Shown: positions 10,940-23,760, counted from the first letter of the stretch. The stretch: 64,000 bases of DNA from Closterium sp. NIES-65 (GCA_948144175.1 CANXME010002192.1:930001-994000); one strand, 5' to 3'. Program-made: numbers and translations. Notes: generated from the letters alone by a model not told the origin.

Positions 10940-12457
10940 TCAGCTGCATGGCACGACTGACCGACTCCTGCATCACAGAGTCACCACCGCATTACTCACC
11001 GAAAGAGCAACTTGACAACAGCACGCCTCGCCGTGAGTCACTTCAACCAAATCCGACGTATGCAGCCATCGCTCAATGCGAGCCGTCCGAGAAAGATACG
11101 TGGTTCTTGGACAGTTGCTGCGGACAGCACATGTGCTCTTCAGGACGCTTTGTTCAACGCGAACACCAACTTCAACGCGAAGTCGTCATCACCGTCGCCA
11201 ACAACCAGAACCTGCGCACACAACGACAAGGTGTGGTGCAACTTCAGTCACGAGAGACAAGCGTAAAACTGCAAATGTCAAAAGTGTTAATTGCGGAGGG
11301 ACTCGGCTACAACTTACTGAGCGTCAGTCAGCTGATGGCGAAAGGCATCCATCTTGAAGCAGACAGCACAACACAGGAGTTCAAGTTATACCACGGAAAG
11401 GGCGGTCTCTACATCAGGAAGGCGGTCCTGAAAAATAACGTCTTCGTCCTCGACTTCGTCCCAGATCTTGGCACCGCTGATAGCGACGGGATCGTCACTT
11501 TCACCTCCTGGACGCACCCACCGGATCTTGATCCCGACTTCAGTCTTGAAGGCTTCTGGTACTCGCACACCATCCCTGAAGCAGAACGAGCAAGAGCATT
11601 AGCAACGATTCAACAATCGGCAGCAGCAGAGACAACACCGGCAGCAGCAGAGACAACACCGGCAGCTGCAGAGACAACATCGGCAGCAGCAGAGACAACA
11701 CCGGTAGCAGCAAAGACAACATCGGCAGCAGCAGAAACAATGGCAGCAGCAGCGGCAACATCGACACCAATAACTGGTCCTTCAACTGCACCGGCTCCAA
11801 TCGACGACGACACTTCACCGACTCCTACGCAGCAGCTTAACCCAACGCCACAAGAAGTACATCGAAGCGCAAACTTCACCGCAAGCTTCTACTCCAACTC
11901 CGACTTGTACCGTCGCTCACCCGGACATCAAGCTGGCGAAGATATCTGGCACGCACGAATGGGACATCCAAGCAATAGGGTGTTAAACAACACAATCAGA
12001 GCAGGATTGCTCGACAAAGATTCACTGCTCCTAACCGACGGAAGCGAACTTCGACGAGCTCGTGGAACGTGCTTTACTTGCCCCGAAGCTGACTTACCAC
12101 ATCGACCATCCGCTTCTCACCACAACCCTAGCGCACCAGCATACGCACCACTTGAGAAAGTGTACAGCGACATCCTTTACAATCGCGAACCTGGACAAGG
12201 AGCTTACAGCTACACCATCACGTTCATCGATGCCGCTACGCGTTATGTTTGGCACCTTAACCTTCCGAGCAAGGACATGGCTTTCGAGGCCTTCGACGCT
12301 TGGCTCCCAGTAGCAGAACGAGAATCGGGCGTGAAGCTAAAAAGCTTCCAGTCAGACGGAGGAGGAGAATACATCTCACAGAGGTTCAAGCAGTACTTGG
12401 CAGAAAGAGGAATCAAGAGACTCATCTCTCTTCCCTACGCTCACTAGCAGCAAGGCG
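10940..12457 (+). pseudogene. B1 protease and integrase, upstream part
   Basis: The protease-like site reads DTWFLDSCCGQHMC near 11097. A low-complexity AAAETTPA repeat lies at about 11620-11760. The GAG-pre-integrase motif DIWHARMGHPS is near 11940 and the integrase core starts near 12150 (VYSDILYN, TFIDAATRYVWHL, SFQSDGGGEY). A3 is inserted directly after the LPYAH motif. Confidence 0.8.
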
Positions 12458-12589
12458 TGTCAGAACATTATAGCTTATGCTTTTGTGTAAGCTGTAGTGG
12501 GGTATCCCATAGGGGGTACGACCCAATTAGGGTTAGTACTTGTACCCACTTCATTCATAGTTCATTCATTTCTCGTTTCAGTTTTCTCA
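12458..12589 (+). repeat. 5' LTR of A3 and primer site
   Basis: The 132-bp LTR starts TGTCAGAACATTATAGC and ends GTTTTCTCA. The primer site TGGTATCGAGCAGGTT follows at 12590-12605, close to the initiator methionine tRNA complement. Confidence 0.9.
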
Positions 12590-12605
12590 TGGTATCGAGC
12601 AGGTT

Positions 12606-13608
12606 CCCTCGTGGGAACTGTGCCTAGGGCCCACCAAGTCGAAAGTTTTTTTTTTTTTTTTTTTACTGCCCGAAGCGCGCTCTGGCCAAATCGCGCTCCC
12701 TTCTCTGACTTCGTCGAGCCGCCCTAGCGGCCAAGTCGCGCCGCCTTAGCGGCCCCTGATTCGTCGCCCTAGCGACCCCGTCGCCCTACCTACAGCCCCG
12801 GCCCCGTCGCCCTACCTGCGCCTCGGCCCCGTCGCCCTACCTGCGCCCCGGCCCCGTCGCCCTACCTGCGACCCCGGCCCCGTCGCTCCCCCTTGCGACC
12901 CTGGCCCCGTCGCCATACCTGCGGCCCCGGCCCTAGCCCCGTCGCCCTACCTGCGCCCCGGCCCCGGCCCCGTCGCCCCGCTTGCGACCCCGGCCCCGTC
13001 GCCCCACCTCCGACCCCGGCCCCGTCGCCCTACCTGCGCCCCGGCCCCGGCCCCGTCGCCCTACCTGCGCACTGGCCCCGTCGCCCTACCGTCGACCCGG
13101 CCCCGTCGCCCTACCTACGGCCCGGCCCCGGCCCCGGCGCCCTGCCTACGGCCCGGCCCCGTCGCCCTACCTTCGACCCGGCCCCGTCGCCCTACCTACG
13201 GCCCGGCCCCGGCCCCGTCGCCCTACCTACGGCCTGGCCCCGTCGCCCTACCTGCGCACCGGCCCCGTCGCCCTACCTTCGACCCCGCCTCGTCGCCCTA
13301 CCTACGGCCCCGCCCGAACCGCCTACGCAGCCGAGCCGCCCGCGCCGCTCAGCAGCCCGAGCCGCCCGTTCCGCCCGAGCCGCCTGAGCCGCCCGAGCCG
13401 CCCGAGCCACCCGAGCCGCCCGAGCCGCCAGAGCCGCCCGAGCCGCCCGAGCCGCCTGAGCAACTGAGGAGCCGAGCCGCGGGTGCCGCCGAGCCGCAGT
13501 TGCTGCCGAGCCGCCCGAGCTGCCCGAACCGCCCTGTCTGGTGAGCGCAGCGCCTCTGTCACTGCACTGCCCCTGCTCTTCAGTTAGTGCTGCTAGTCTA
13601 CTGTTGTC
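12606..13608 (+). other. GC-rich repeat leader of A3
   Basis: No gene is seen. A T-rich run (about 12645-12664) is followed by a tandem array of a roughly 25-bp unit built on CCCCGTCGCCCTACCTGCG (about 12770-13310). A 9-bp CGAGCCGCC array follows (about 13330-13470). Open frames here on either strand are products of the repeats. Confidence 0.7.
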
Positions 13609-14813
13609 ATGGCTACCCTTAGTGTCCTCGCTTTTGACGCCGAGGGTCGAGCCATTGACTTTGACGTCTGGGTAGATGACCTGCAGCTGTTCTTACAGTG
13701 CGATAGGGCAGACGGTCTCTCCCTCTTTGACCTCACCTCTGGTGCCTCTCCTGCTCCTGCTGCTGATGCTGACGCCACTGTTCACTCACAATGGGCCACG
13801 CGCGATGCTGCTGCACGTCTTGCTGTGCGTCGCCACCTCCCTACCTCAGAGCGTGCGCACTTTAGTCAGTACAAGAGTGCTCAGACGTTGTACGACGCTG
13901 TAGTTGCACGCTACTCCTCCCCTGCCACTGCTGCACTGAGCCGTCTCATGCTACCGTACCTCTTCCATGACCTTGCTGCCTTTCCCACAATCGCTGACCT
14001 CATTACGCACCTCCGCACTAGTGACACTCGCTACCGCGCTGCGCTTCCTGCTGACTTCTGCGCCAAGAACCCCCCCCCATGTACATCACTCTCTACTACA
14101 TAGTCACTCGCCTCCCTTACTCCCTTCGCGTAGTCAGGGACCACTTCCTCTTAGTCTGTCCCACCACTCTCACTGTTGACCTCCTCGAGAAGTCCCTCCT
14201 AGCGGCCGAGAAGAGCATAGTCGCTGTAGGGGCCTCTCGTGGTGACCCGCGCACCCCCATCTTTGAGGGGTGTTCCCCCTCCCCCCTTCTGCCCTCTATT
14301 GCCTCTGCTGCTGCGGCCGACCTCCTTGGTCTTGAGTCGGTCGGTGCGGCGTCTGCCCCTAGCGGGAGACGCCGCTCTGGCAAGAGCAAGGGGGGCAGGG
14401 GCACTGGAGGAGCGAGCAGGGGCGGTGGAGGTGGAGGTGGAGGCGGCGGGGGGAGTGGGGGTAGCGGTGGGAGTGGAGGTGGGGGTGGAGGTGTCGGTGG
14501 CGGCAGTGGAGGCGGAGGCGGCGGCGGCGGTGGCGGTGGGAGCGGAGGTGGCGGAGGTGGTGGCGGTGGAGGAGGCGGCGGAGGCGGCGGTAATAGCGGA
14601 GGCGACGGAGGCGGCGGAGGCGGCGGGGGTGGCGGTGGAGCTGGTCGCGGGTCTACGCAGAGGAGTGGCTCCGGTGGTGGTCCGCGCCACCAGCAGCAGC
14701 GTGGTCGTGAGACCCTGTCCCCTCAGCAGCTCCGTGAGTGGTACACTGCACGCGAGCGGGGTGGGGGTTTTGGTCCGTGCACCTACGTCCTGCGCACCGG
14801 CGACCGTGCGGGT
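13609..14813 (+). pseudogene. A3 gag region up to the A4 insertion
   Basis: It starts MATLSVLAFDAEGRA and carries the family A Gag domain, then a basic stretch, a long Gly-rich run and the LSPQQLREWY motif near 14715. It stops at GDRAG, just before the zinc-knuckle cysteine, where A4 is inserted. The continuation lies at 21995. Confidence 0.8.
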
Positions 14814-14947
14814 TGTCAGAACTTTATAGCTTATGCTATTGTGTAGGCTATAGTAGGGTATCCCATAGGGGGTACAACCCAACTAGGGTTTCATATTTGT
14901 ACTCGCTTCATTCATAGTTCACATCATTTCTCGTTCTAATTTTCTCA
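14814..14947 (+). repeat. 5' LTR of A4 and primer site
   Basis: The 134-bp LTR starts TGTCAGAACTTTATAGC and ends AATTTTCTCA. It is followed by the primer site TGGTATCGAGCAGGTT at 14948-14963. Confidence 0.9.
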
Positions 14948-14963
14948 TGGTATCGAGCAGGTT

Positions 14964-16132
14964 CCCCCTTGGGAACTGTGCTTAGGGCCCACCACATCGA
15001 GTTTTTTTTTCCTGCCCAAAGCGCGCTCAGCCCGAGTCGCGCTCCGGGCCCTCACTTCGTCGAGCCGCCCTAGCGGCCCTTCACTGCGGCCCCGCCGCCT
15101 GTCTCAGCGGCCTCGCCGCCCTTTTCTGCGGCCCCATCGCCTCTCTCGTTGCGGCCCCGCCGCCCTTCACGGCGGCCCCGCCACCCGTCTCAGCGGCCCA
15201 GCCGCCCGTCTTCGCAGCCCCGCCGCCTCTCTCGCTGCGGCCCCGCCGCCTCTCACTGCGGCCCCGCCGCCCGTCTCAGCGGCCCCGCCGCCCGTCTTCG
15301 CGGCCCCGCCGCCTCTCTCGCTGCGGCCCCGCCGCCTCTCACTTCGGCCCTGCCGCCCGTCTCCGCGGCCCCGCCGCCTCTCTAGCTGCGGCCCCGCCGC
15401 CTCTCCCTGCGGCCCCGCCGCCCGTCTCAGCGGCCCCGCCGCCCGTCTTCGCGGCCCCGCCGCCCGTCTTCGCGGCCCCGCCGCCTCTCTCGCTGCGGCC
15501 CCGCCGCCTCTCACTGCGGCCCCGCCGCCCGTCTCAGCGGCCCCGCCGCCCGTCTTCGCAGCCCCGCTGCCTCTCACTGCGGCCCCGCCGCCCGTCTCTG
15601 CGGCCCCGCCGCCCGTCTCCGCGGCCCCGCCGCCTCTCTAGCTGTGGCCCCGCCGCCTCTCACTGCGGCCCCGCCACCCGTCTCTGCGGCCCCGCCGCCC
15701 CTCTCGCTGCGGTCCCGAGCCCTACCAGCGGCCCTACGGCCCTACACCGCCCGCGCCACCCGAGCTGCCCGACCCGCCCGAGCCGCCCGAGCCGCCCGAG
15801 CTGCCCGACCTGCCCGAGCCGCCCGAGCCGCCTGAGCTGCTGAGGAGCCGAGCCGCCCGACCCGCCCGAGCCGCCTGAGCCGCCCGAGTCGCCCGAGCCC
15901 CCCTGAGCCGCTGAGGAGCCGAGCCGCCCGACCCGCCCGAGCCGCCCGAGCCGCCTGAGCCGCTGTGGAGCCGAGCCGCCCGAGCCGCCCGAACCGCAGT
16001 TGCTGCTGAGCCGTCCAAGCAGCCGCGTTGCTGTGCTGCTGAGCTGCCCGACCCGCCCTGTCTGGTGAGAGCAGCCCTCCTGTCACTGCACTGCCCCTGT
16101 CCTACAGGAAGTACTGCTAGGCTACTGTCGTC
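14964..16132 (+). other. GC-rich repeat leader of A4
   Basis: No gene is seen. An array of a 21-bp unit close to GCGGCCCCGCCGCCCGTCTC fills about 15080-15720. CGAGCCGCC-type 9-bp repeats fill about 15760-16010. Frames across it on both strands are repeat artefacts. Confidence 0.7.
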
Positions 16133-17480
16133 ATGGCTACCCCTAGTGTCCTCGCTTTTGACGCTGAGGGTCGGGCCATTGACTTTGAGGTCTGGGTAGA
16201 CGACCTGCAGCTGTTCTTACTGTGCGATATGGTAGACGGCCTCTCTCTCTTTGACCTTACCTCTGGCGCTTCCCCTGCCCCTGCTGCTGATGCTGACGCC
16301 ACTGTTTGCTCCCAGTGGGCCACGCGCGACGCTGCTGCACGTCTTGCTGTGCGTCGCCACCTCCCTACCTCCGAGCGTGCGCACTTTAGTCAGTACAAGA
16401 GTGCTCAGACCTTGTACGACGCTGTAGTCGCGCGCTACTCCTCCCCTGCCACTGCTGCACTGAGCCGTCTCAAGCTACCGTATCTCTTCCCTGACCTTGC
16501 TGCCTTTCCCACCGTGGCTGACCTCATTACGCACCTCCGCACTAGTGACACTCGCTACCGCGCTGCACTCCCTGCTGACTTCTGCGCCAAGAACCCCCCC
16601 CCCCCCATGTACATCACTCTGTACTTCCTAGTCACTCGCCTTCCTGACTCCCTTCGTGTAGTCAGGGACCACTTTCTCTCAGTCTGTCCCACCACACTCA
16701 CTGTCGATCTCCTCGAGAAGGCCCTCTTAGCAGCGGAGAAGAGTATAGTCGCTGTAGGAGCCTTTCGAGGTGACCCGCGCACCCCCATCTTTGAGGGGTG
16801 TTCCCCCTCCCCCCCGCTGCCCTCTGTTGCCTCTGCTGCTACGGCCGACCTCCTTGGTCTTGAGTCGGTCGGTGCGGCGTCTGCCCCTAGCGGGAGACGC
16901 CGCCCTGGCAAGGGCAAGGGGGGCAAGGGAGCTGGAGGAGCGGGCGGTGGAGGTGGAGGTGGAGGCGGTGGGGGTAGTGGGGGTGGCGGTGGGAGTGGAG
17001 GTGCGGGTGGGGGGGTCGGTGGCGGCGGTGGAGGCGGAGGCGGCGGCGGCGGTGGCGGTGGGAGCGGAGGTGGCGGAGGAGGCGGCGGTGGAGGCGGCGG
17101 TGGAGGCGGCGGTGGAGGCGGCGGCACTAGCGGAGGCGGCGGAGGCGGTGGGGGTGGCGGTGGAGCTGGTCGCGGGCCTTCCCATAGGAGTGGCTCCGGT
17201 AGTGGGGCGCGCCAGCAGCAGCAGCGTGGTCGTGAGACCCTGTCCCCTCAGCAGCTCCGTGAGTGGTACACTGCACGCCAGCGGGGTGGGGGTTTTGGTC
17301 CGTGCACCTACGTCTTGCGCGCCGGCGACCGTGCGGGTGAGCAGTGTGGGGGTCCGCACCCCACCCAGCGCTGCTTTGGCCGCCTGACGGACGCGTGGCG
17401 TCACCAGTTCCCGGAGGCCTCAGAGACTCCTCGCTGGGGCGAGCTGTCTAGGGCGGGTGTTGCCATCTTTGATCTTGACT
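16133..17480 (+). pseudogene. A4 gag region
   Basis: It opens with MATPSVLAFDAEGRA and is the clearest family A Gag in the window. It shows the Gag domain (about 16133-16830), a GRRRPGKGKGGKGAGG basic stretch, a glycine-dominated run (about 16940-17160), LSPQQLREWY near 17245, and the knuckle CGGPHPTQRCF near 17343-17375 followed by GRLTDAW. It belongs to a broken element. Confidence 0.85.
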
Positions 17481-17869
17481 TTGATGCTATTCTCTCTGCC
17501 ATGTATGCTGTGTCTCTGGCTGACCCCTCCGGGGGTCCTGTACTGTCTCGCTTCTCCACAGTCCTCCCGTGTCCGGCGGCTCCCTCTGGCACCCTGTCTG
17601 GTCTCTACCTCCTCTCGTTCTCGACGAACCTGGTGAGTGGTGCTGACCTACAGGATGGGGGAGTACACCAGTTCACTCCTGCGCGTCAGCGGGTGACGCA
17701 CTGTATAGAGGCTAGCACAGGCCGGCACCTGGCTACGTTTACCCGTCAGCCGGGGTCTGTACACACTGACCACTGCGTCTCCTCCCGTTACTGAGTCTGG
17801 TAGAGTCGCTTCGTCCGGTGAGGTGTTTGCTGCAGCGTCTAGGTCTGGTCCTGAGTCTGCCCCCTGTTC

Positions 17870-18840
17870 GTGTCGTCTCTTGTCTCATGAGACTCTCCTC
17901 TGGCACCACCGTCTTGGTCACCCCTCTCTGCTTCGGCTCAGAGGCATGGCCTCCCGTCTTCTTGTGTCTGGTCTCCCCCGGTCCCTCCCTCCCCTTCCTC
18001 AGGGCCCTGGCCCTGCCTGTGTCCCCTGTGTCGAGGGGCGCCAGCAGGCTGCCCCTCACTCCTCCCAGTTTCCTCCGACAGAGGCCCCGTTGCAGACGCT
18101 TCACATGGACGTGTAGGGCCCGGCCCGCGTCCGTGGTCAGGGTCACGAGCGCTACTTCCTGCTCGTTGTTGACGACTACTCGCGTTACACCACGGTCTTC
18201 CCCTTGCGCAGCAAGGGTGATGTCACTGAGGTGCTGATCGACTGGATCCGCGCGGCTCGTCTCCAGCTCAGGCGGAGCTTTGGCTCGGACTTCCCTGTTC
18301 TGCGTCTGCACTCGGACAGAGGCGGAGAGTTTTCCTCTGGCCTACTGCGAGCCTACTGTCGCGCACGAGGCATCCATCAGACCTTCACGCTTTCGGACTC
18401 ACCGCAGCAAAATGGGATTGCTGAGCGCCGCATTGGCATGGTCATGGACGTCGCTCGTACGTCTATGATGCATGCGGCTGCCCCCCATTTTCTGTGGCCG
18501 TTTGCGGTCAGGTACGCGGCGCATCACATCAACCTCCACCCCAGGGTCTCCAGGCCGGAGACCTCCCCAGCCTTACTGTGGATGGGGAAGGTTGGCGATG
18601 CGTCGGCGTTCCGGGTCTGGGGATCTCGGGCGTTTGTCCGCGACTTGTCTGCGGACAAGTTGTCCCCTCGTGCTGCTCCTTGCGTCTTCCTGGGGTTCCC
18701 CCCTGACGCGCCTGGGTGGCAGTTCTACCACCCCACCTCTTGACGTGTTCTGTCCTCCCAGGACGTCACGTTTGACGAGTCGGTCCCCTACTACCGCCTG
18801 TTCCCCTACCGCACTCCGTCCCTCCCCCCACCCCCGCTCT
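17870..18840 (+). pseudogene. A4 integrase region
   Basis: Motifs include LWHHRLGHPS near 17898, the PCVEG cysteine pair, LHMDV near 18100, LHSDRGGEF near 18310, AERRIGMVMDVARTS near 18425 and PCVFLGF near 18680. It belongs to a broken element. Confidence 0.8.
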
Positions 18841-18949
18841 TCCTTGTACCAGGTCCCCCCCAGGTAGACTCCCTCCCCCCTCAGGGTCCTGCCCCTTCAG
18901 GTGTGTCCCACGTAGACACAGTCGAGCCTGTCGAGGTCACTCGTGACTC

Positions 18950-19510
18950 TGGTGCTGCTGGGGGTGCAGAGCCTAGGGGTGCTGGACCTAGGGGTGCGGA
19001 GTCTGGGGGTGCTGAGCCTGGGGGTACTGCGTCTGGGGGTGCTGAGCCTGGGGGTACTGAGCCTGGGGGTGCTGAGCCTGGGGGTGCTGAGCTTGGGGGT
19101 GCTACGCCTGGGGGTGCTACGCATGGGGGTGCTGAGCCTGGAGGTGCTACGCCTGGGGGTGCTGGGAGTGGAGGTGCTCCGCCTGGAGGTTCTCTGGGTG
19201 CTTCTTCTCGCCGGGAGCCACTCTCTCCACAGGAGCTGCGCGAGTGGTTTGCCCGGCGCTGGCGCCGTACTACAGGTGCTGGAGGTTCTTCGGCTGCTGA
19301 GGGTGCTGCGGTCGCGGGTCCCGGAGGTGCTCGTACTGGGAGTACTGGAGCTGCTGGGCCTACGGGTTCGACTGGAGCTGGTGCTGCTGAGGGTGTTGGC
19401 GCTGAGACTACCGCTTGCGGTCCTACTGGGGGTGCTCCTGGTGCTGCTGGAGGTGCTGCTGGAGCGGGTGCTCCTACTGAGGGTACTGGTGCTGTCCCTG
19501 CTGCTTCTGG
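18950..19510 (+). repeat. 15-bp repeat array in A4 pol (GGAEP linker)
   Basis: Repeats of a 15-bp GGGGGTGCTGAGCCT-like unit encode GGAEP-type pentapeptides. They are followed by LSPQELREWF near 19225 and a Gly/Ala/Thr repeat. Confidence 0.8.
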
Positions 19511-20199
19511 CGTCGTCACGCGGCCTCGACCGTACTTTGTTCCACTCCTGCAGCAGGTTCTTGGTCTTCCTCCTTCTGGTCCTCCTCCTCCCTTAGAGTG
19601 TCCACAGCCTGTCCCGTCACAGTCACAGCTACAGCCTGCCTCCCCTCTGCCTGCTCCTTCTCCCTACGCTGGTCCTACTGGAGGTCTTACTGAGCGTCGT
19701 GAGCCTGCGTCTCGTCCTGCGTCGCCTGTTAGAGCTGCTCGCGCTAGTGGTCGCGGTTCACGCCAGCGTCCTCCTCCTGTCCCTGGCACGCACCGGATGT
19801 CTCTGCGTCCGTCTACTGCTCCTCTGCATGCCCCTTTGCCTTCCCCTCCTGAGTCCTCTCTTCCTGCACTTGCCGACCCTGAGTCGGACTCTCTTCATGC
19901 TGCCAGTCCTACTGTCACGCGTCTCCTTGCTACTGTTGTCACTGACCCTTCTTTCGAGTCTACTGCTGCGTCTGCTCTCGTTACTGAGCTCGTCGACTTT
20001 GCTGCTCGCTGTCGCTTAGACTACGCTGCTAGTCTTGTCGCTGAGTCTGAGTCTGTCTGTCCTCCGTCCGTCGGGGGTGAGTGTGTCCTTGGAACGGACG
20101 TCCTTGAGGACAGGCAGGAGGAGTTCCAGTGTCTGGCAGCTGCTTCACCTCATCTCGTGTCCGTACTGCTTACCCCTGAGGGAGACCCGGATGCACTTG

Positions 20200-21634
20200 A
20201 CATCCCGACTCCGCGCTCTTACGCGGAGGCGATAGAGGGTCCCTACTCCTCTCAGTGGCAGGCAGCTATGGATGCAGAGATGGCTTCCTGGAAGTCCACA
20301 GGCACCTACGTTGACGCTGTCCCCCCTCCTAGGGCGAACATCGTCAGTGGCATGTGGATCTTCAGAGTGAAGCGGCCGCCGGGTTCTCCGCCTGTCTTCA
20401 AGGCGCGTTACGTGGCTCGTGGCTTCAGACAGCGGCAGGGAGTTGACTACTTTCAGACCTTCTCCCCCACCCCGAAGATGACCACTCTTCGGGTACTGCT
20501 ACACATTGCTGCTCACCGTGACTACGAGCTCCACTCTCTCGACTTCAGCATAGCTTTCTTGCAGGGCAGCCTGCACGAGGAGATCTGGCTGCGCCGCCCA
20601 CCTGGCTTCACTGGGTCTTTCCCTCCTGGTACCCAGTGGAGTCTCCGGCGTCCAGTCTACGGTCTCCGCCAGGCGCCACGTGAGTGGCACGACACACTGA
20701 GGACTACGCTTGCGGCTCTTGGGTTTGCTCCTTCTACTGCCGACCCGTCGCTGTTTCTGTGCACCGACACCTCTCTGCCGCCGTTCTACATCCTCGTGTA
20801 CGTCGACGACTTGGTCTTTGCCACAGCTGACACTGCTGGACTCGCCTACGTGAAGTCCGAGCTGCAGAAGCGACACACGTGCACAGACCTGGGTGAACTG
20901 CGCAGCTACCTTGGCTTGCAGATCACCCGGGACAGAGCACGCTGCACCATTACCCTGACTCAGTGACACATGGTGCAGCAGGTCCTTCAGCGCTTCGGCT
21001 TCACGTACTCCTCGCCTCAGGCCACTCCTCTGCCTACTCGCCACTCACTCTCAGCTCTGCCTTGGCTGCAGCGAAGAGGGTGTTGCGCTACTTGTGCAGT
21101 ACGTCGGGCATGGGGCTAGTGCTTGGAGGGCGGAGTCCAGTGGTCCTCACTGGGCACGCGGACGCTTCTTGGGCTGACGACCAGGCTACGTAGTGGTCGT
21201 CACAGGGTTACACCTTCAATCTTGGTTCTGGCTCTGTTTCGTGGCGGGCTACCCGCTCGTCTTCTGTTCTCGGCTCCAGTTGTGAGGCTAAGATCTACGC
21301 CGGGGCTATCGCTGCCCAGGAGCTTTGCTGGCTCACCTACCTGCTTGCCGACCTTGGAGAGCCGCCTCGTTCTCCTCCAGTGCTGTAGGTAGACAACAAG
21401 GCCATGCTGGCCTTGTGTCGAGAGCAGCGACTAGCGCACAGGACAAAGCACATTGCTCTCCGTTACTTTCTTGCTCGTGAGCTACAGCAGCGTGGACAGT
21501 TGCGGCTTGCGTACGTGGCCTCTGAGGCCAACACTGCTGATGTTTTCACCAAGGCACTTGCGCCTTGTGATCATCAGCGCTTCTGCACTCAGCTGGGTCT
21601 TGTGCCTGTCTTGCCTCACTTGCTCACTTCTTGA
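20200..21634 (+). pseudogene. A4 reverse transcriptase and RNase H region
   Basis: Motifs are GMWIFRVKRPPGS near 20350, LDFSIAFLQG near 20540, YVDDLVFA near 20800, and RNase H motifs to ANTADVFTKAL near 21530. It belongs to a broken element. Confidence 0.85.
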
Positions 21635-21855
21635 CCTTGCTTGTACTGTCACATATATATGCTCCTGCTCTTGCTTGCTTAGTCTCGTATATATATATAT
21701 ATATATATATGTGCTCTTGCATGTGAACTGGCCTTTTGGCCTTTGAACTTGTGCTCAGAATGTGTGGTGACTTTGTGATCCACCCTGAGCTTTGCTTTGC
21801 TTTGCTTGACTGGTCTTGTGACCCCTTGTTCTCCCCGACTTTGCCTATGGGGGTG

Positions 21856-21989
21856 TGTCAAAACATTATAGCTTATGCTATTGTGTAGGCTATAGTGGGG
21901 TATCCCATAGGGGGTACAACCCAACTAGGGTTTCATATTTGTACTCGCTTCATTCATAGTTCACATCATTTCTCGTTCTAATTTTCTCA
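21856..21989 (+). repeat. 3' LTR of A4
   Basis: The repeat is 134 bp and starts TGTCAAAACATTATAGC, preceded by the tract CTATGGGGGTG. It is followed directly by the target duplication CGGGT. Confidence 0.9.
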
Positions 21990-21994
21990 CGGGT

Positions 21995-23760
21995 GAGCAG
22001 TGTGGGGGTGCGCACCCCACCCAGCGCTGCTTTGGCCGCCTGACGGACGCGTGGCGTCACCAGTTCCCGGAGGCCACAGAGATCCCTCACTGGGGCGAGC
22101 TGTCTAGGGCGGGAGTTGCCATCTATGATCTTGATTTTAATGCTATCCTTTCTGCCATGTATGCTGTGTCTATTAGTGATGAAGGTGACTGTTACCGGTG
22201 TTTCCCGCCCGATCCGGGCATTGAGACTGCTGCTCTAGGTACTGGTGAGGCTGCTGCCCTAGGTGCTTGCGACGCTGCTGCTCTAGGTGCTAGTGCGTCT
22301 CCGTTCTCAGGTACTGGTGAGTCTGCGCTCTCAGGTACTGCGTCGGCTTCGGCCTCCCTCACCTTCACCCTTGACTCTGGGGCTTCTCGCTCCTTCTTTC
22401 GAGACCGCACCACACTCACGCCACTTAGTCGGCCGGTTGCGGTGTCTCTGGTTGACCCCTCTGGGGGTCCTGTCCTGTCTCACTTCTCCACAGTCCTCCC
22501 GTGTCCGGCGGCTCCCTCTGGCACCCTGTCTGGTCTCTACCTCCCTTCGTTCTCTACAAACTTGGTGAGTGGTGCTGACCTACAGGATGGGGGAGTACAC
22601 TAGTTCACTCCTGCGCGTCAGCGGGTGATGCACTGCACAGAGGCTAGCACAGGCCGACACCTGGCTATGTTTACCCGTCAGCCGGGGTCGAGCCTGTACA
22701 CACTGACCACTGCGTCTCCTCCAGTTGCTGAGTCTGGTAGGGTAGCTACGTCAGGTCAGGTGTTTGCTGCAGCTTCCAGGTCTGGTCCTGAGTCTGCCCC
22801 CTGTTCGTGTCGTCTCCTGTCTCACGAGACTCTCCTCTGGCACCACCGCCTTGGTCACCCCTCTCTGCTTCGGCACAGGGGCATGGCCTCCCGTCTTCTT
22901 GTTTCTGGTCTCCCCCGGTCCCTCCCTCCCCTTCCTCAGGGCCCTGGCCCTACCTGTGTCCCCTGTGTCGAGGGGCGCCAGCGGGCTGCCCCTCACTCCT
23001 CCCAGTTTCCTCCGACAGAGGCCCCGCTGCAGACGCTTCACATGGACGTGTGGGGCACAGCCCGCGTCCGTGGACAGGGTCACGAGCGCTACTTCCTGCT
23101 CGTTGTTGGCGACTACTCGCGTTACACCACAGTCTTCCCCTTACACAGCAAGGGTGATGTCACTGAGGTGCTGATCGCCTGGATCCGCGCAGCTCGTCTC
23201 CAGCTCAGGCAGAGCTTTGGCTCGGACTTTCCTGTTCTGCGTCTGCACTCGGACAGAGGCGGAGAGTTTTCCTCTGGCCTTCTGAGAGCCTACTGTCACA
23301 CACGAGGCATCCGTCAGACCTTCACGCTTCCGCACTCCCCGCAGAAAAATGGGATTGCTGAGCGCCGCATTGGCATGGTCATGGACGTCGCTCGTACGTC
23401 TATGATGCATGCGGCTGCTCCCCACTTTCTGTGGCTGTTTGCGGTGAGGTAAGCGGCGCATCGGATCAACCTACACCCCAGGGTCTCCAGGCCGGAAACC
23501 TCCCCATCCTTGCTGTGGACGGGGAAGGCTGGCGATGCATCGGCGTTCCGGGTCTGGGGATCTCGGGCGTTTGTCCGCGACTTGTCTGCGGACAAGTTGT
23601 CCCCTTGTGCTGCTCCTTGCGTCTTCCTGGGGTTCCCCCCTGACGCGCCTGGGTGGCAGTTCTACCACCCCACCTCTCGCCGTGTTCTGTCCTCCCAGGA
23701 CGTCACGTTTGACGAGTCGGTCCCCTACTACCGCCTCTTCCCCTACCACACTCCGTCCCT
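21995..23760 (+). pseudogene. A3 knuckle, protease and integrase after the A4 insertion
   Basis: The A3 coding region resumes with the second half of the knuckle (CGGAHPTQRCF), FDAIL-like and MYAVSISDEGD motifs, protease site TLDSGASRSFF near 22370, HHRLGHPS near 22845, LHMDVWG near 23035, LHSDRGGEF near 23245 and PCVFLGF near 23615. It belongs to a broken element. Confidence 0.8.

Larger units (their letters stand above)
14814..21989 (+). mobile_element. A4: Ty1/copia element, family A, nested in A3
   Basis: A4 is flanked by a perfect 5-bp duplication, CGGGT (14809-14813 and 21990-21994), and lies within the gag zinc knuckle of A3. The 134-bp LTRs differ at 3 positions by eye. Parts are LTR, primer site, repeat leader, gag with Gly-rich tail and knuckle, integrase, repeat linker, reverse transcriptase, RNase H, a 3' untranslated part with a (TA)n run near 21690-21710, and LTR. 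It carries about half a dozen or more breaks and is dead. Confidence 0.9.

Noticed and set aside
12893-13562. Pro/Arg-rich frames in the A3 leader
   Set aside because: The frames come from the tandem array in an untranslated leader. Other copies have different arrays with unrelated translations.
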